Both the position numbers and the translations under genes were made by a program. DNA of 64,000 nucleotides, from the NCBI GenBank assembly GCA_002868945.1, contig PKTX01000005.1, positions 1 to 64,000 of the forward strand. The letters are read 5' to 3'. The stretch comes from Desulfobulbaceae bacterium. Its GTDB lineage: Bacteria; Desulfobacterota; Desulfobulbia; Desulfobulbales; SURF-16. Of the stretch, positions 37,175-46,711 are shown piece after piece. How positions within the stretch are numbered: position 1 is the first letter of the stretch; each line of letters starts with the position of its first letter. The notes beneath the pieces were generated by a model that was given only the letters and a program-made list of their open reading frames with translations, had not been told where the DNA came from and did no database searches.

Positions 37175-40100
37175 CTACTGCAACCAATAGGGGCGAAAGA
37201 CCCGCTGCAACTTGACCTCGCCACCGGAGACAATTTCGCCGAAGGTGACCACCGGCGCCTTTTCGGTTGCCGATGCCGCTGCGGCACCGCTCAGCAGCAG
37301 TCCTCCGCCATGTACGGCCACCGGCACCTCAATCTGCCCCACCTCCGGGTAAAAGAGAGGTAACTCCTTGACGCCGGAAAAGGAGAGATCCGCCAGGTCA
37401 AGGGCTTTGCCATAATCACGGTTGAGAATGTGATCGGCGGCAACCCGGGACCAAACCGGCAAGGCGCCGGAAGAACCGGTAATATGGGTGGTCCCCCTGG
37501 TCATCGGTTTATTGTCGTCATAACCGACATAAGAGGCCAGCACCAGGCCGTTATGCAGAGCAACGCCGTTTTCCCGGCCATGCTGCGAGGCGGGCACCAG
37601 GCCGGCAAAAGTCGCATTGGTAAAACGGTTCGCCGTCCCTGTCTTGCCCAATACCGGCACGGTAATGTCCATCTGCTGCAGCTGGTTTTCCAGCTCGGGA
37701 TTACGGCTGTGCAGCTGCACATTGCGATAGGCATAGCGGCCGGTACCCAGCTTGACCACATTCCTGAGAATATCATTGACAGCCAGATTGGTCTGCCGAT
37801 CAATCACCCTCTTTTGTACCGGATTGGCCGAATAGACAACCTCGCCGTCAGAGGTCTCAATACGGGCAATGATATCAAGACCGGCATTCTGCTGGCCATC
37901 CACCGTATATACCATACCCGAGGTGAGCCCCTCATACATTCTGGCCACCTCATAAAGGCTGATCACATTGGACCCCAGGGGAAAGGAAAGCACCGCATCA
38001 AGCTCACTCTCAATGCCAAGCTCCCGACACATGCCGATAATATAGCGGAGACCGGCCAGGATACGGAAGTCGCGCAAGGAGTGGAGCACATCAGGACTGT
38101 ATGGCTTCAGGGAGGAGAGGCGCTGCAACTCCCTGGCCATGGCAGTGGCGACCACTTCCACCGTGGAGACCTTGAGCCGGTTGTCAAGTCGAACCCGGCC
38201 CCAGAATCCGTCCCTGTCGGCGGGCCGCATGCCTTTCATCATGACGCTGAAGAGCTGGCTGGTCACCGGCCGCCAGCCCGGTTGCGGTTCATCCGAATAG
38301 ATAAAGCGATAGCGGCTGAAATCCTGAGTGACAACAGCGCCGGCGCTGCCGGCCATGGGCTGGTAGTAGAGGTTGGGGACGTGGGTCTCCATGGTGGCGT
38401 CCGGAAAGGTGCGGAGGCGCCGCAGCTCATCATAGAGATCTTGCAGGCGCTCAAAGCTCCGCAGTGCCAGGTCCATACGCAACTCGGCTTCGGCAATCTC
38501 AGCCTTGGTCAAGGATTCGACACCCTTTTCATCTTCTAGCCGAGCCTCCTCTTCCTCCTGCAGCATAAGGACATATTCCTTGCTGTAGTGCATCTTGCGC
38601 AGCCGCTCCACCTCGCCATCCTCCCCGTCAAAGATGAGGTCACTCTCCACCAGGAGGCGGGCCTGCTCAAAGGCCAGCTGCTGCAGGGCACGCCGATCAA
38701 CGACAATGCCCATCTCATCCCGTACCCGGCGCATGTAATGGGTATACGACTCGCCATCATCGCGACCCATGCCGAGCTGCGAGATCACCTCTTTGAACTG
38801 CCCCGGGGTCAGTTTGTCACAGAGGTGAGACACCAGCCATACCGTGGCCAGGTTTTCGGAATAAACACCGGCCCAACTCATGGACACCTTGTCGTGCGGG
38901 CTGTCATGGTCAGGGCGCGGGAAATAGGGCTCGTCGTGATAAACAAACATGGCCCGGTCATTGTTCAGGGGATCAAGGGAATTCCAGCCCAGCTGCAGAG
39001 CCGCCGCATAGACCAGGGGTTTAAAGACCGAACCCATGGGGCGCCGGGCCGTCACCGCCCTGTTGAAGTAATGATTGTCCATTCCGCCCACCATGGAGCG
39101 AATCTTGCCGTTTTGCATACTGATAACAGCACCTTGCACCTCGGGATACTTCTCCAGGTTAAAAAGAGTGGTGCCGCTCAGCTCGTCAAGCTCACGAACG
39201 CTGACGTAGACCAGGTCGCCCTCATTGATCTCCTTCAAGAGCACCTTGTCCAGGTCGCCCTGCACCGGCATGGACCAGCGCTGCCGCCTGTAGCGCACCA
39301 GGGCGGTGAGAGCGGTCTGCAGGCCATCCTCGTCAATAATACCCACAGGGTCATCAGCCCCCCCCTCATCCAGGGAAAGGATGATCTTCACCGGATCCTT
39401 TTCAATTCTCACAACCCTGGCCAGCAAAAACCGGCCCACCTGCAGGGCACCGGCACTGCCCAGCGTCATGTCGGCATAGCTCTTTTGTAAGCTCTGCCGA
39501 TCATAACCGGCCAGGCGGATGTCGAGGCGCGACAGCTCACTTTTCAGAGAGGAGAGGCTGCTCTCCTGCAGATCCTTGTCAATGGTGGTGATCACCCTGA
39601 TGCCCGAGGTGGCAATATTGTCTATGCCATGTCGGACAAAGGCATCCTCAATAAGGGGATTGCTCATGGCATCGCGGACCAGGTCCATAACCGTATTCAA
39701 GGAATACCTGGTGCGGCCCTGCTTAAAGGCAATCTCCTGATTAAGGGCGCGTTGATAGGTATTGGCGTCAATGTAGCCATGCTTATACATCTGCCCCAAC
39801 ACATAGGCCGTTCGATGCTTACTCTCCAGTATGGCCTTGCGGACATCTTCCTCTGTTTTCTGGATATGGGGATTATAGAAGTTTGGTCGCTTGACCGAAC
39901 CGGCAATAAAAGCCGCCTCCACCAGGCTGAGATCCCGAGCCTCTTTATCAAAATAGTAGCGGGCCGCCACCCCTAAGCCGCGGCCATTACCACTGACATA
40001 AAACTGGTTGGCATAAAACTCCAGGATCTTCTCCTTTGAATAGTGGTATTCAAGACGCAGGGCATTGATAAGCTCCCGAAGTTTGGCCTGTATGGAGCGT

Positions 40101-40519
40101 CCCTGTCGCTTAAAGAGATTTTTGGCGGTCTGCTGGGTAATGGTGGAGCCGCCCTGCACCACCCGACCGGCCTTGATATTGGCCAGCATGGCACGGCTGA
40201 GTCCCTTGAAATTAACGCCGTAATGACTAAAAAAGGTGTGATCCTCCGAAGAGACAATGGCATGGACAAAATGTTTGGGGATCTGTTCATAGGGGAGATA
40301 CTGCCGATGGGCCTGTTCGAAAAACACGCCTATCTTGGCTGTGCCGTCACTGTAATAAACCGGACTCTCCATGGTGAGAATATTCTCAATGGCGTCCCGG
40401 CTGATATTTTCACCCGGCTCACGGACAATGAACCAGTAATACCCCGCCACAACAGCCACAAGACCAAGGAGCACGGCAAGCAGGGATCCCTTAAATATAA
40501 ACGACAAGAGTTTCTTCAT
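37175..40519 (-). CDS. Bifunctional penicillin-binding protein 1A, enlarged
   Basis: A 1114-residue class A PBP. The TM anchor covers ~12-32. Glycosyltransferase domain: SEDHTFFSHYGVN with catalytic Glu92, then GGSTITQQTAKN. Transpeptidase domain: GSVFKPLVYA with Ser ~496 and GKTGTANRFTN ~958. The gap of ~460 residues between these motifs is much larger than normal and includes a charged, predicted coiled-coil insert (around EEEEARLEDEKG, LTKAEIAEAELRMD). It builds and crosslinks peptidoglycan in the periplasm. Probably the first gene of a two-gene unit with the downstream lipoprotein. Confidence 0.93.
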   Translation of the reverse strand: MKKLLSFIFKGSLLAVLLGLVAVVAGYYWFIVREPGENISRDAIENILTMESPVYYSDGTAKIGVFFEQAHRQYLPYEQIPKHFVHAIVSSEDHTFFSHYGVNFKGLSRAMLANIKAGRVVQGGSTITQQTAKNLFKRQGRSIQAKLRELINALRLEYHYSKEKILEFYANQFYVSGNGRGLGVAARYYFDKEARDLSLVEAAFIAGSVKRPNFYNPHIQKTEEDVRKAILESKHRTAYVLGQMYKHGYIDANTYQRALNQEIAFKQGRTRYSLNTVMDLVRDAMSNPLIEDAFVRHGIDNIATSGIRVITTIDKDLQESSLSSLKSELSRLDIRLAGYDRQSLQKSYADMTLGSAGALQVGRFLLARVVRIEKDPVKIILSLDEGGADDPVGIIDEDGLQTALTALVRYRRQRWSMPVQGDLDKVLLKEINEGDLVYVSVRELDELSGTTLFNLEKYPEVQGAVISMQNGKIRSMVGGMDNHYFNRAVTARRPMGSVFKPLVYAAALQLGWNSLDPLNNDRAMFVYHDEPYFPRPDHDSPHDKVSMSWAGVYSENLATVWLVSHLCDKLTPGQFKEVISQLGMGRDDGESYTHYMRRVRDEMGIVVDRRALQQLAFEQARLLVESDLIFDGEDGEVERLRKMHYSKEYVLMLQEEEEARLEDEKGVESLTKAEIAEAELRMDLALRSFERLQDLYDELRRLRTFPDATMETHVPNLYYQPMAGSAGAVVTQDFSRYRFIYSDEPQPGWRPVTSQLFSVMMKGMRPADRDGFWGRVRLDNRLKVSTVEVVATAMARELQRLSSLKPYSPDVLHSLRDFRILAGLRYIIGMCRELGIESELDAVLSFPLGSNVISLYEVARMYEGLTSGMVYTVDGQQNAGLDIIARIETSDGEVVYSANPVQKRVIDRQTNLAVNDILRNVVKLGTGRYAYRNVQLHSRNPELENQLQQMDITVPVLGKTGTANRFTNATFAGLVPASQHGRENGVALHNGLVLASYVGYDDNKPMTRGTTHITGSSGALPVWSRVAADHILNRDYGKALDLADLSFSGVKELPLFYPEVGQIEVPVAVHGGGLLLSGAAAASATEKAPVVTFGEIVSGGEVKLQRVFRPYWLQ

Positions 40520-40538
40520 GAATTACTTTTATGGGGCG

Positions 40539-40960
40539 TGACAGCCTGTTGAAAAGGAGAACGAGGCCCCTTAAGGCGAGGCGCAGCAGCCCTTAACGGT
40601 GAAAAATGCGGCGAAAAAAAGCGCGCCGGGTGGAACTTGTCCCTAGGAGCCTGTCGGACTTAGACATAAATCTACTGCAAATTCGAAAAATCGGTCCATA
40701 TTCCCATGGCTTTTCGTTAAATAGCTCTGCTATTCGCCTCAAATCCATGTAAATCTGGCCTTGATTTTTCGAATTTTCGCTACGATTCTCTAAGTCCGAC
40801 AGGCTCCAGGGCTAATTTTACACTGATTTAGGGGCATCTCGGGATCTCGCTTACCTCATGCCGAATCTTGACGCCGCATCAGCAGATAGCGAACGAAGAG
40901 AGACCTTCGAGCTCCCTCATTTTCCAGGCGGGCTGGTAAGCAAGCCTGCGAGACTTCGAA
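40539..40960. repeat. Degenerate family-A element interrupted by a family-D element
   Basis: The left part at 40540-40640 (ACAGCCTGTTGAAAA, AAATGCGGCGAAAAAAAGCG) and the right part at ~40830-40890 (TCTCGCTTACCTCATGCCGA, TTGACGCCGCATCAGCAGA) together match the family-A interior. The family-D element lies between them. A further core copy, GTAAGCAAGCCTGCGAGACT, is at ~40936. The 40520-41401 gap has no gene; 40960-41400 looks like plain intergenic sequence. Confidence 0.6.
40646..40807. mobile_element. MITE-like element, family D, nested in family A
   Basis: 162 bp with perfect 19-bp inverted ends GGAGCCTGTCGGACTTAGA and TCTAAGTCCGACAGGCTCC. An inner perfect inversion AAATTCGAAAAATC / GATTTTTCGAATTT makes the whole unit foldable into one long hairpin. 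No coding content. Confidence 0.85.
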
Positions 40961-41401
40961 ACAACCTCTTTCTGGACAGAGACCAACGAGACGCCCTCAA
41001 CCAACCAGACAAAAAAAGAGCCCTCATCACAGAGCAGGGCAAGAGAGCGTAAGCACACTATTTTGGACATTTATTCTCAACAAGGGTATAATTCCCCAAA
41101 ACACCAACAACTTCAACACAAAAGCGGCAGTAAGCCGTTTTTCCGAAACAGACCGACACACCGGCACGACTGCCCGGCAAAAGCGGGCCGTTCCGGAGTT
41201 GGCGCTGCCCCACCAAGATCATGGCAGCGAAAGCCGCCATTGCCCAACAGGGCCTCATTGCCGCCCACCATCAACCTGAAAAGTGTTGCCTGTTGGCTGA
41301 TCCTCAGGTAAAAAGAGGGCCATTATTGTATGCAAACACTCAACATGTCGTTGTTTCAAAGAGATCTCTCCTCTTTTTCACTCTGTCCCCGGTTTCATAG
41401 T

Positions 41402-43060
41402 ATGCGCCATATCCTACCTTTTTTCCTCTTTTTCTGCATCGCAGTGCTGAGCGGCTGCCTGAACACCAACTCGCGTCAAGCAGCTTTGCCGCCCAACCAG
41501 AATCTTGAGCTGGTCCAGATTCCCGCCATCGACAACCTGATTGAGGAAACCACCATTCCGGAACCGGAGACCACGGTCAACGAGGAGATTGCCGAACTTG
41601 AACAGCTTGGCAGCTGGGAGCAGGGCGCAGCCGCCTCCGAAGAGATGGCCAGTGCGGAAATCAGCTATGATTTCCCGATAACCATCAACAAACAGGTCGA
41701 ATTTTACCTCGACTTTTTCCAGAACCGTCAACGCGCCACCTTTAGCAAGTGGCTGGAACGCTCCACACGCTACCTGCCCATGATCCAGGCCCGCCTCCAA
41801 GAGGCAGGGCTTCCCCTGGACCTGGCCTACCTGCCCATGATCGAAAGCGGCTTCAGCCTGACCGCCTATTCCCGGGCCAGAGCTGCCGGTCCCTGGCAAT
41901 TTATCAGTTCCACCGCCCGCCATTACGGTCTCAAGATCAACAATTACGAAGATGAACGGCGTGACCCAATCAAATCCACCGATGCCGCCATTGCCTTTTT
42001 AAGCGACCTGCATGGCCGCTTTAACGACTGGCACCTGGCCGTTGCCGCCTATAACGCCGGTGGCGGCAAGATCAACCGCGGCCTGCGCCGCTACAAGGTG
42101 GACAACTTTTGGGATCTGGCCCAGCAGCGTTACCTCCACAGCGAGACAAAACTCTACGTGCCCAAGCTCATTGCCGCAATCATCATTGCCAAGGATCCGG
42201 CCAGCTACGGTTTCAGCGACATCAACTACCAGAAGCCCCTGGAGTACGAAGTGGTCAATGTGCCGCGCTGGACCTCGCTGCGTGCCGTGGTCGCGGCCCA
42301 GGGCGGCGACTTTGAAGAACTTCGAGAGCTTAACCGTCAGCTCCGCAAGACAATCACCCCGCCCGACAGGGCCTCCTACCCCCTCAAGGTACCGAAGGGC
42401 AAAAAAGAGATCGTGGCCCGGAATATCAAAAAGGTGTATCCGGTGGTGGGGACCAACTACAAGACCCATGTGGTGCGCAGCAACGACACCCTGACAGCGA
42501 TCTGCAACACCTACAACATCAGCAAGCTGACCCTCCTCAAGACCAACAAACTGGAGAGCGCCAAGCTTCGTAAGGGCCAGCGTCTGCGCATCCCCTACCA
42601 GACCACGGAATATGTCCTCTGGGATAAGGAGAGCAGTCCGCCGGTGGTCCTGGCCGATGCCGACCTGATCCTGCATAAGATCAAGGCCGGCGAGACCGTC
42701 TCTCTTATTGCCAGACGCTACGACGTGCCCCAACACATGATCGCCATCTGGAATAATCTCGATGACCTGGGCAGAATCAGGGCAGGGCAACAGCTTGCCA
42801 TCTATCTGGACGATGCCAGTCAGGCCCATAGAGAGCAGGAACGTCTGGCCAGGATGGCCCGAAGCAGCACACCACCCCGCAACGCCTCGGCAAACCTGGA
42901 CGGCAAGGTCATTTACTACCAGGTCAAACAGGGCGACAGCCTCTGGACCATCGCCCGCCGCTTCAACCTGGAGATGGATCAAATCAGGCGCTGGAATACC
43001 CTCAAGGATGATACGATCCATCCGGGCACCAAGCTGCTGATCCGCACCGCCTCCCTCTAA
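41402..43060 (+). CDS. mltD: Membrane-bound lytic murein transglycosylase D with three LysM repeats
   Basis: A 552-residue lipoprotein (MRHILPFFLFFCIAVLSGC, lipobox LSG-C) that cleaves the peptidoglycan glycan backbone. The SLT domain has MIESGFSLTAYSRARAAGPW, with the catalytic Glu, then FISSTARHYGL and VAAYNAGGGK. Three LysM modules follow at the C-terminus: THVVRSNDTLTAICNTYN, LHKIKAGETVSLIARRYD and YYQVKQGDSLWTIARRFN. MltD of E. coli carries two, so three is slightly more. The ATG at 41402 fits the signal peptide. The SDR gene follows 6 bp downstream. Confidence 0.93.
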   Translation: MRHILPFFLFFCIAVLSGCLNTNSRQAALPPNQNLELVQIPAIDNLIEETTIPEPETTVNEEIAELEQLGSWEQGAAASEEMASAEISYDFPITINKQVEFYLDFFQNRQRATFSKWLERSTRYLPMIQARLQEAGLPLDLAYLPMIESGFSLTAYSRARAAGPWQFISSTARHYGLKINNYEDERRDPIKSTDAAIAFLSDLHGRFNDWHLAVAAYNAGGGKINRGLRRYKVDNFWDLAQQRYLHSETKLYVPKLIAAIIIAKDPASYGFSDINYQKPLEYEVVNVPRWTSLRAVVAAQGGDFEELRELNRQLRKTITPPDRASYPLKVPKGKKEIVARNIKKVYPVVGTNYKTHVVRSNDTLTAICNTYNISKLTLLKTNKLESAKLRKGQRLRIPYQTTEYVLWDKESSPPVVLADADLILHKIKAGETVSLIARRYDVPQHMIAIWNNLDDLGRIRAGQQLAIYLDDASQAHREQERLARMARSSTPPRNASANLDGKVIYYQVKQGDSLWTIARRFNLEMDQIRRWNTLKDDTIHPGTKLLIRTASL

Positions 43061-43066
43061 ACAACC

Positions 43067-43903
43067 ATGCACCTCTCCGGCAAAACAGCTCTGGTTATCG
43101 GTGCCAGCCGCGGTCTTGGCCGGGCCGTGGCTCGCCGGTTGGGCACGGACGGTTGCCGTCTCATCCTGCCCTATTACGACTGGCCCGAGTCGGTTCGCGA
43201 AATGGAAGAGGAGTTCACGGCGCGCGCCTTTGACTACCTGGCCCTCTCCACCGATCTGCGTCGGGAGCAGGAGGTGGCACAACTACTCAACCGCGCCATG
43301 GCACGCTATGGCCGCCTTGATATCGTCATTAACAATATCGAGCGAGGCGGCATGCCCATTGTCCACGGGCCTTACAGTGAGGAACAGTGGCAGCGGGAAA
43401 TGGCCACCACCCTGAAGGCCAAGTGGAACGTCTTTCAACAGAGCCTGCCCCTCCTGCAGCAGCAGTCGGAGGCGGTGATGGTGGTCATCTCTTCCATTGC
43501 CGGCCTCACCGGTCGCAGCGGCCCGGCCGGTCTCCTCTTTAACGACGGTTATGCCGCCGCCAACCGGGCCGTCAGCTCTTTTATCGAGACCTGGGCCCGA
43601 CAGGGCGCCCCCCGGGTACGGGTCAACGAGATCATGCTCGGTTTTTTTGCGCAACGCCACGCCGAAGAGACACGGGGCTGGGCCCTGCTGGAAAAAACTC
43701 AGCAGCAGGAGATCATCCACCACACCCTGCTGGCGCGGACCGGCAAGGCGGATGACCTGGTCAAGGCCGTGCTCTTTCTCATCAAGGATGCCGACTTCAT
43801 GACCGGCAGTACCCTGCGCCTGGACGGCGGCTATATCCTGGGGGGCGAAAAAATCCCCCCCATGCCGCAGGGCATCGGGGGGGATCTCTCCATAAAGACC
43901 TGA
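43067..43903 (+). CDS. Short-chain dehydrogenase/reductase-like protein lacking the catalytic Lys
   Basis: A 278-residue protein. The N-terminal NAD(P)-binding motif ALVIGASRGLGRAVARRLG is intact, and INNIERGGMP fits the usual NNAG-type strand. The catalytic Ser region VVISSIAGLTGRSG is present, but the expected YxxxK reads YAAANRAV, with Asn in place of Lys. A closing GSTLRLDGGYILGG is FabG-like. Activity is therefore doubtful or altered. It follows mltD by 6 bp and is probably cotranscribed with it. Substrate unknown. Confidence 0.8.
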   Translation: MHLSGKTALVIGASRGLGRAVARRLGTDGCRLILPYYDWPESVREMEEEFTARAFDYLALSTDLRREQEVAQLLNRAMARYGRLDIVINNIERGGMPIVHGPYSEEQWQREMATTLKAKWNVFQQSLPLLQQQSEAVMVVISSIAGLTGRSGPAGLLFNDGYAAANRAVSSFIETWARQGAPRVRVNEIMLGFFAQRHAEETRGWALLEKTQQQEIIHHTLLARTGKADDLVKAVLFLIKDADFMTGSTLRLDGGYILGGEKIPPMPQGIGGDLSIKT

Positions 43904-44093
43904 ACGGAGATCGGGTTGCCTTATCGCCATATTCAACATGGCAGGGCCATAGTGAACACGCCTTTTCCACGCATCCGCGACAACCAGAGCCCCTTTTGTC
44001 CTTGACGACTGCTCTCTTTTACCATCAAGACCTGATGGTTCTCTCTTACGAGCCTCAACAGAATGACGAGACTGCGGCAATGGCCGATGTTAT

Positions 44094-44408
44094 TCAGCCC
44101 TGGCCGGGCTCCTTCTGCCTTTCCACCTCGGCCTTCTTGCGCTTGAGGAGATCCTCCAGGGCCCATTTGGGAATCTGATGCATGATCACCTCAACGCAGG
44201 CGGTCTTCACGGCATCCTTGTCCTTGGGATTGTCAATGACCGCCTCCTGTATAATCTCCTCGGCATCATACCAGCACAACTCCTGCCCCTCCTTGTCGTA
44301 GACGGTCAGCACGCGACGATTGAGCTCATGAAGATGCTCCTCCTCGACAATATTACCGACAACCTGCATGGCCACCTCATAGGGAACAAACTCTACTTCA
44401 TCAGACAT
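44094..44408 (-). CDS. Conserved-looking hypothetical protein
   Basis: A 104-residue acidic protein starting SDEVEFVPYEVAMQVVGNIV. It has a Glu/His-rich EEEHLHELNRR segment and a basic coiled end (LLKRKKAEVERQKEPGQG). No family was recognised. The ATG at 44408 is preferred to 44444 because it gives a compact start with acidic coding bias. It lies 152 bp downstream of dGTPase on the same strand and could share its transcript. Confidence 0.55.
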   Translation of the reverse strand: MSDEVEFVPYEVAMQVVGNIVEEEHLHELNRRVLTVYDKEGQELCWYDAEEIIQEAVIDNPKDKDAVKTACVEVIMHQIPKWALEDLLKRKKAEVERQKEPGQG

Positions 44409-44559
44409 TGCATACACCTTCTTGTTTACTTTCCTGACCTGCAAAGGTCACCATTTGGCAGAACATCCCACCCCGGCGGCAGAAGTGCCGCCTCCGGGAT
44501 ATTCAAAAACATAATGCCGGCAAAACTCGGCCCGGCAGTGCCGCCTGCGGCGCCGGCCT

Positions 44560-45600
44560 TCAAACCCCTTTTTTGGGCCAGAATATCCTGGCATACATAT
44601 CCTGGGCATAACGATCCGTCATACTTGCCACAAAATCACCCACCCTTCGTTCCAGGGAGGTAGATTCGGCATAGGATCCCATATAGGAATCCAGAAATTC
44701 CCGATTTTCCATAAAATAGACAAAGAGCTCCCGCAGCATCTTGGAGGCCTTGACAAACTCCTCATGCACCTGCTTGGCCCGATAGACGTTTTCATAGAGA
44801 AACCAGCGTAACTCCTGCATGGCCTGGCCGATCCGCTCCTCAACGCCAAAGAGAAGATGGCCACCCTGGGGGGCGGTACCGGCCAGGACGCCCTCCACCA
44901 TGGTAACAATGCGGCGTGAGTGGTTCTTGCCGAGGAGATCCTGACAGGTCAGGGGAATATCGGCCTCGGCAATGACGCCGCTGCGGATGGCATCATCAAG
45001 ATCATGGGCCAGGTAGGCAATAATATCGGCATAGCGTACCACACAGCCCTCGGCGGTCTGCGGCATATCCTTGCTGTTTTTGGGCAACACCTCGCCATAC
45101 CCCTTGGAGTGCTTGACAATACCGTCCCGCACCTCATAGGTGAGATTGAGTCCCATGCCGTCGTTTTCCAGGACATCAACCACCCGCAGACTCTGCCGGT
45201 AATGGGAAAAACCGCCGGTCATCAGCTCATTGAGCACCGCCTCGCCGGCATGGCCGAAGGGGGTATGACCCAGATCGTGCCCCAGAGCAATGGCCTCCAG
45301 CAGATCCTCGTTGAGAAAAAGGGCTCGTCCCAAGGTGCGGGCGATTTCCGAGACCTCCAGGGTATGGGTCAGTCGTGTCCGATAATGATCGCCGGTGGGG
45401 GCGAGAAAAACCTGGGTCTTATACTTCAAACGCCGAAAGGCCTTGCTGTAGACAATACGATTGCGGTCCCGTTGAAAGGCGGTGCGAATGGGACAGGGCT
45501 CCTCCAGCACGGCCCGGCCTTTGGTACGAACGCTGGGACAGCTATAGGGAGAGAGATAGTCCAGCTCCCGCTGTTCTATGGTTTGCCGTACATTGAGCAT
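44560..45600 (-). CDS. dgt: Deoxyguanosinetriphosphate triphosphohydrolase-like protein
   Basis: A 346-residue HD-superfamily enzyme. FQRDRNRIVYSKAFRRLKYK and RTRLTHTLEVSEIARTLGRA lead to the HD pair in AIALGHDLGHTPFGHAGE. A second Asp near YADIIAYLAHDLDDAI completes the metal site. It removes triphosphate from dNTPs and controls pool balance. The length matches the short bacterial subgroup. Start ATG at 45600. Probably monocistronic or with the small gene downstream. Confidence 0.93.
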   Translation of the reverse strand: MLNVRQTIEQRELDYLSPYSCPSVRTKGRAVLEEPCPIRTAFQRDRNRIVYSKAFRRLKYKTQVFLAPTGDHYRTRLTHTLEVSEIARTLGRALFLNEDLLEAIALGHDLGHTPFGHAGEAVLNELMTGGFSHYRQSLRVVDVLENDGMGLNLTYEVRDGIVKHSKGYGEVLPKNSKDMPQTAEGCVVRYADIIAYLAHDLDDAIRSGVIAEADIPLTCQDLLGKNHSRRIVTMVEGVLAGTAPQGGHLLFGVEERIGQAMQELRWFLYENVYRAKQVHEEFVKASKMLRELFVYFMENREFLDSYMGSYAESTSLERRVGDFVASMTDRYAQDMYARIFWPKKGV

Positions 45601-46144
45601 ATCTTTCTTGAGAACTCAACCTTCTGAGTTGGTTGATAGTTCGAAATTTCGTCCTCTTTACAAATTTTCAGCTTAACGCAGCGATGGCGTGGCTCGAGGT
45701 GCAAGATGCGAGGCACTACTCAAATATCACTCCATGACAAATGGATAACAAAAGAGGTGAAAAGTGTGCTCCAAAATAGAGTTTATCCCCGCCTCTCTAT
45801 TTTACCCATCCCTTAATAACGACAATTTCCGAAAAAATCGATGTTTTTTCCCCGCCGACGGCCTCCTCCAAAAGAGAGAAGGCGCTCTTTTACTTGACGC
45901 TGCCCCTTTTCCCTTTATGATAAGCTTGGCATTAACCTAGTGCCTGTCCATAAATGGCCCTTTCGCCCGATCTCGGCGTCATGCTCAAAAAATAATGCTC
46001 GGAATATCGAATATATGCCTGCGCTTATTTTTTTCGCAGTCCTTGATCTCGAACGAAATGACCTATTTCTGGACAGACACTAACCTAGCCTTGCCAGGTC
46101 TTACAGCGTAGAGACGCCCCTGGCCGAAAAACCCGGACCCCACC
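45601..46144. other. Non-coding stretch between dgt and the deaminase gene
   Basis: 544 bp between divergent genes. It holds a family-B element (45940-46080) and an inverted heptamer-type remnant near 45693-45715. No gene was recognised. Confidence 0.45.
45940..46080. mobile_element. MITE-like element, family B copy 1
   Basis: 141 bp with ends GTGCCTGTCCATAAATGGCC and, inverted, GTGTCTGTCCAGAAATAGGT (16 of 20 match). TA flanks both ends, and the longer flanks AACCTA / TAACCTA look like a target duplication. The interior contains CATGCTCAAAAAATAATGCT and TTTCGCAGTCCTTGATCTCG. It is non-coding. Other copies: 49620-49734, 52767-53051, 56517-56678 and 59272-59488. Confidence 0.75.
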
Positions 46145-46651
46145 ATGAAGAACGAGCACGACCATTATATGCAGGAGGCCCTGTACGAGGCTGCCGAGGC
46201 CCTGGCCAAGGGCGAATTTCCGGTTGGTTGCGTGATTACCCGCAACAGGCGGATCGTGGCACGCGCCCATCGCACCAACAGCCGTGATCATGCCAATGAA
46301 CTGGATCATGCCGAAGTCACGGCCCTGCGCCATCTCTTCCGCCAGGAAGCCGGCACATCAGACAGTCCCTTGACCATCTACTCCACCATGGAGCCGTGCC
46401 TCATGTGTTTTGCCACCCTGATCCTCAACAATGTGCGGACCATTGTCTACGGCTATGAGGATGCCATGGGCGGCGGCACCGGCCTTGACCTGAGCAGCCT
46501 GCCACCTCTCTACCGCACCATGAAGATCAGCGTTATTCCCCATGTCATGCGACAAGAATCCCTGGTCCTGTTCAAGGAGTTTTTCAGCAACCCGGCCTTC
46601 AACTACTGGCCCGACAGTCTGCTGGCCGACTATACCCTCAAGCAACCTTAA
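46145..46651 (+). CDS. Nucleoside deaminase (TadA/CDA fold)
   Basis: A 168-residue zinc-dependent deaminase. The LDHAEVTAL motif gives the His ligand and catalytic Glu, and MEPCLMCFATLI the two Cys ligands. An alternating AEALAKGEFPVGCVI start matches TadA-like enzymes, including GuaD. The C-terminal third differs from tRNA adenosine deaminase TadA, so the substrate (tRNA adenosine, guanine or cytosine) is not settled. It lies 60 bp before the radical-SAM gene on the same strand. Confidence 0.85.
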   Translation: MKNEHDHYMQEALYEAAEALAKGEFPVGCVITRNRRIVARAHRTNSRDHANELDHAEVTALRHLFRQEAGTSDSPLTIYSTMEPCLMCFATLILNNVRTIVYGYEDAMGGGTGLDLSSLPPLYRTMKISVIPHVMRQESLVLFKEFFSNPAFNYWPDSLLADYTLKQP

Positions 46652-46711
46652 CCAGCGAGGGCAGGGAGAACCGCTACATTTTCGCTCATCCTGCCCCTCA
46701 TTCCGAAAACT

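Noticed and set aside
41999-43282. 427-residue minus-strand frame over mltD and the SDR gene
   Set aside because: Antisense shadow; the plus-strand LysM and SLT motifs are decisive.
44474-44492. GGCGGCA-GAAG-TGCCGCC hairpin as the dgt terminator
   Set aside because: Good stem but no U tract on the minus strand, so function could not be supported.
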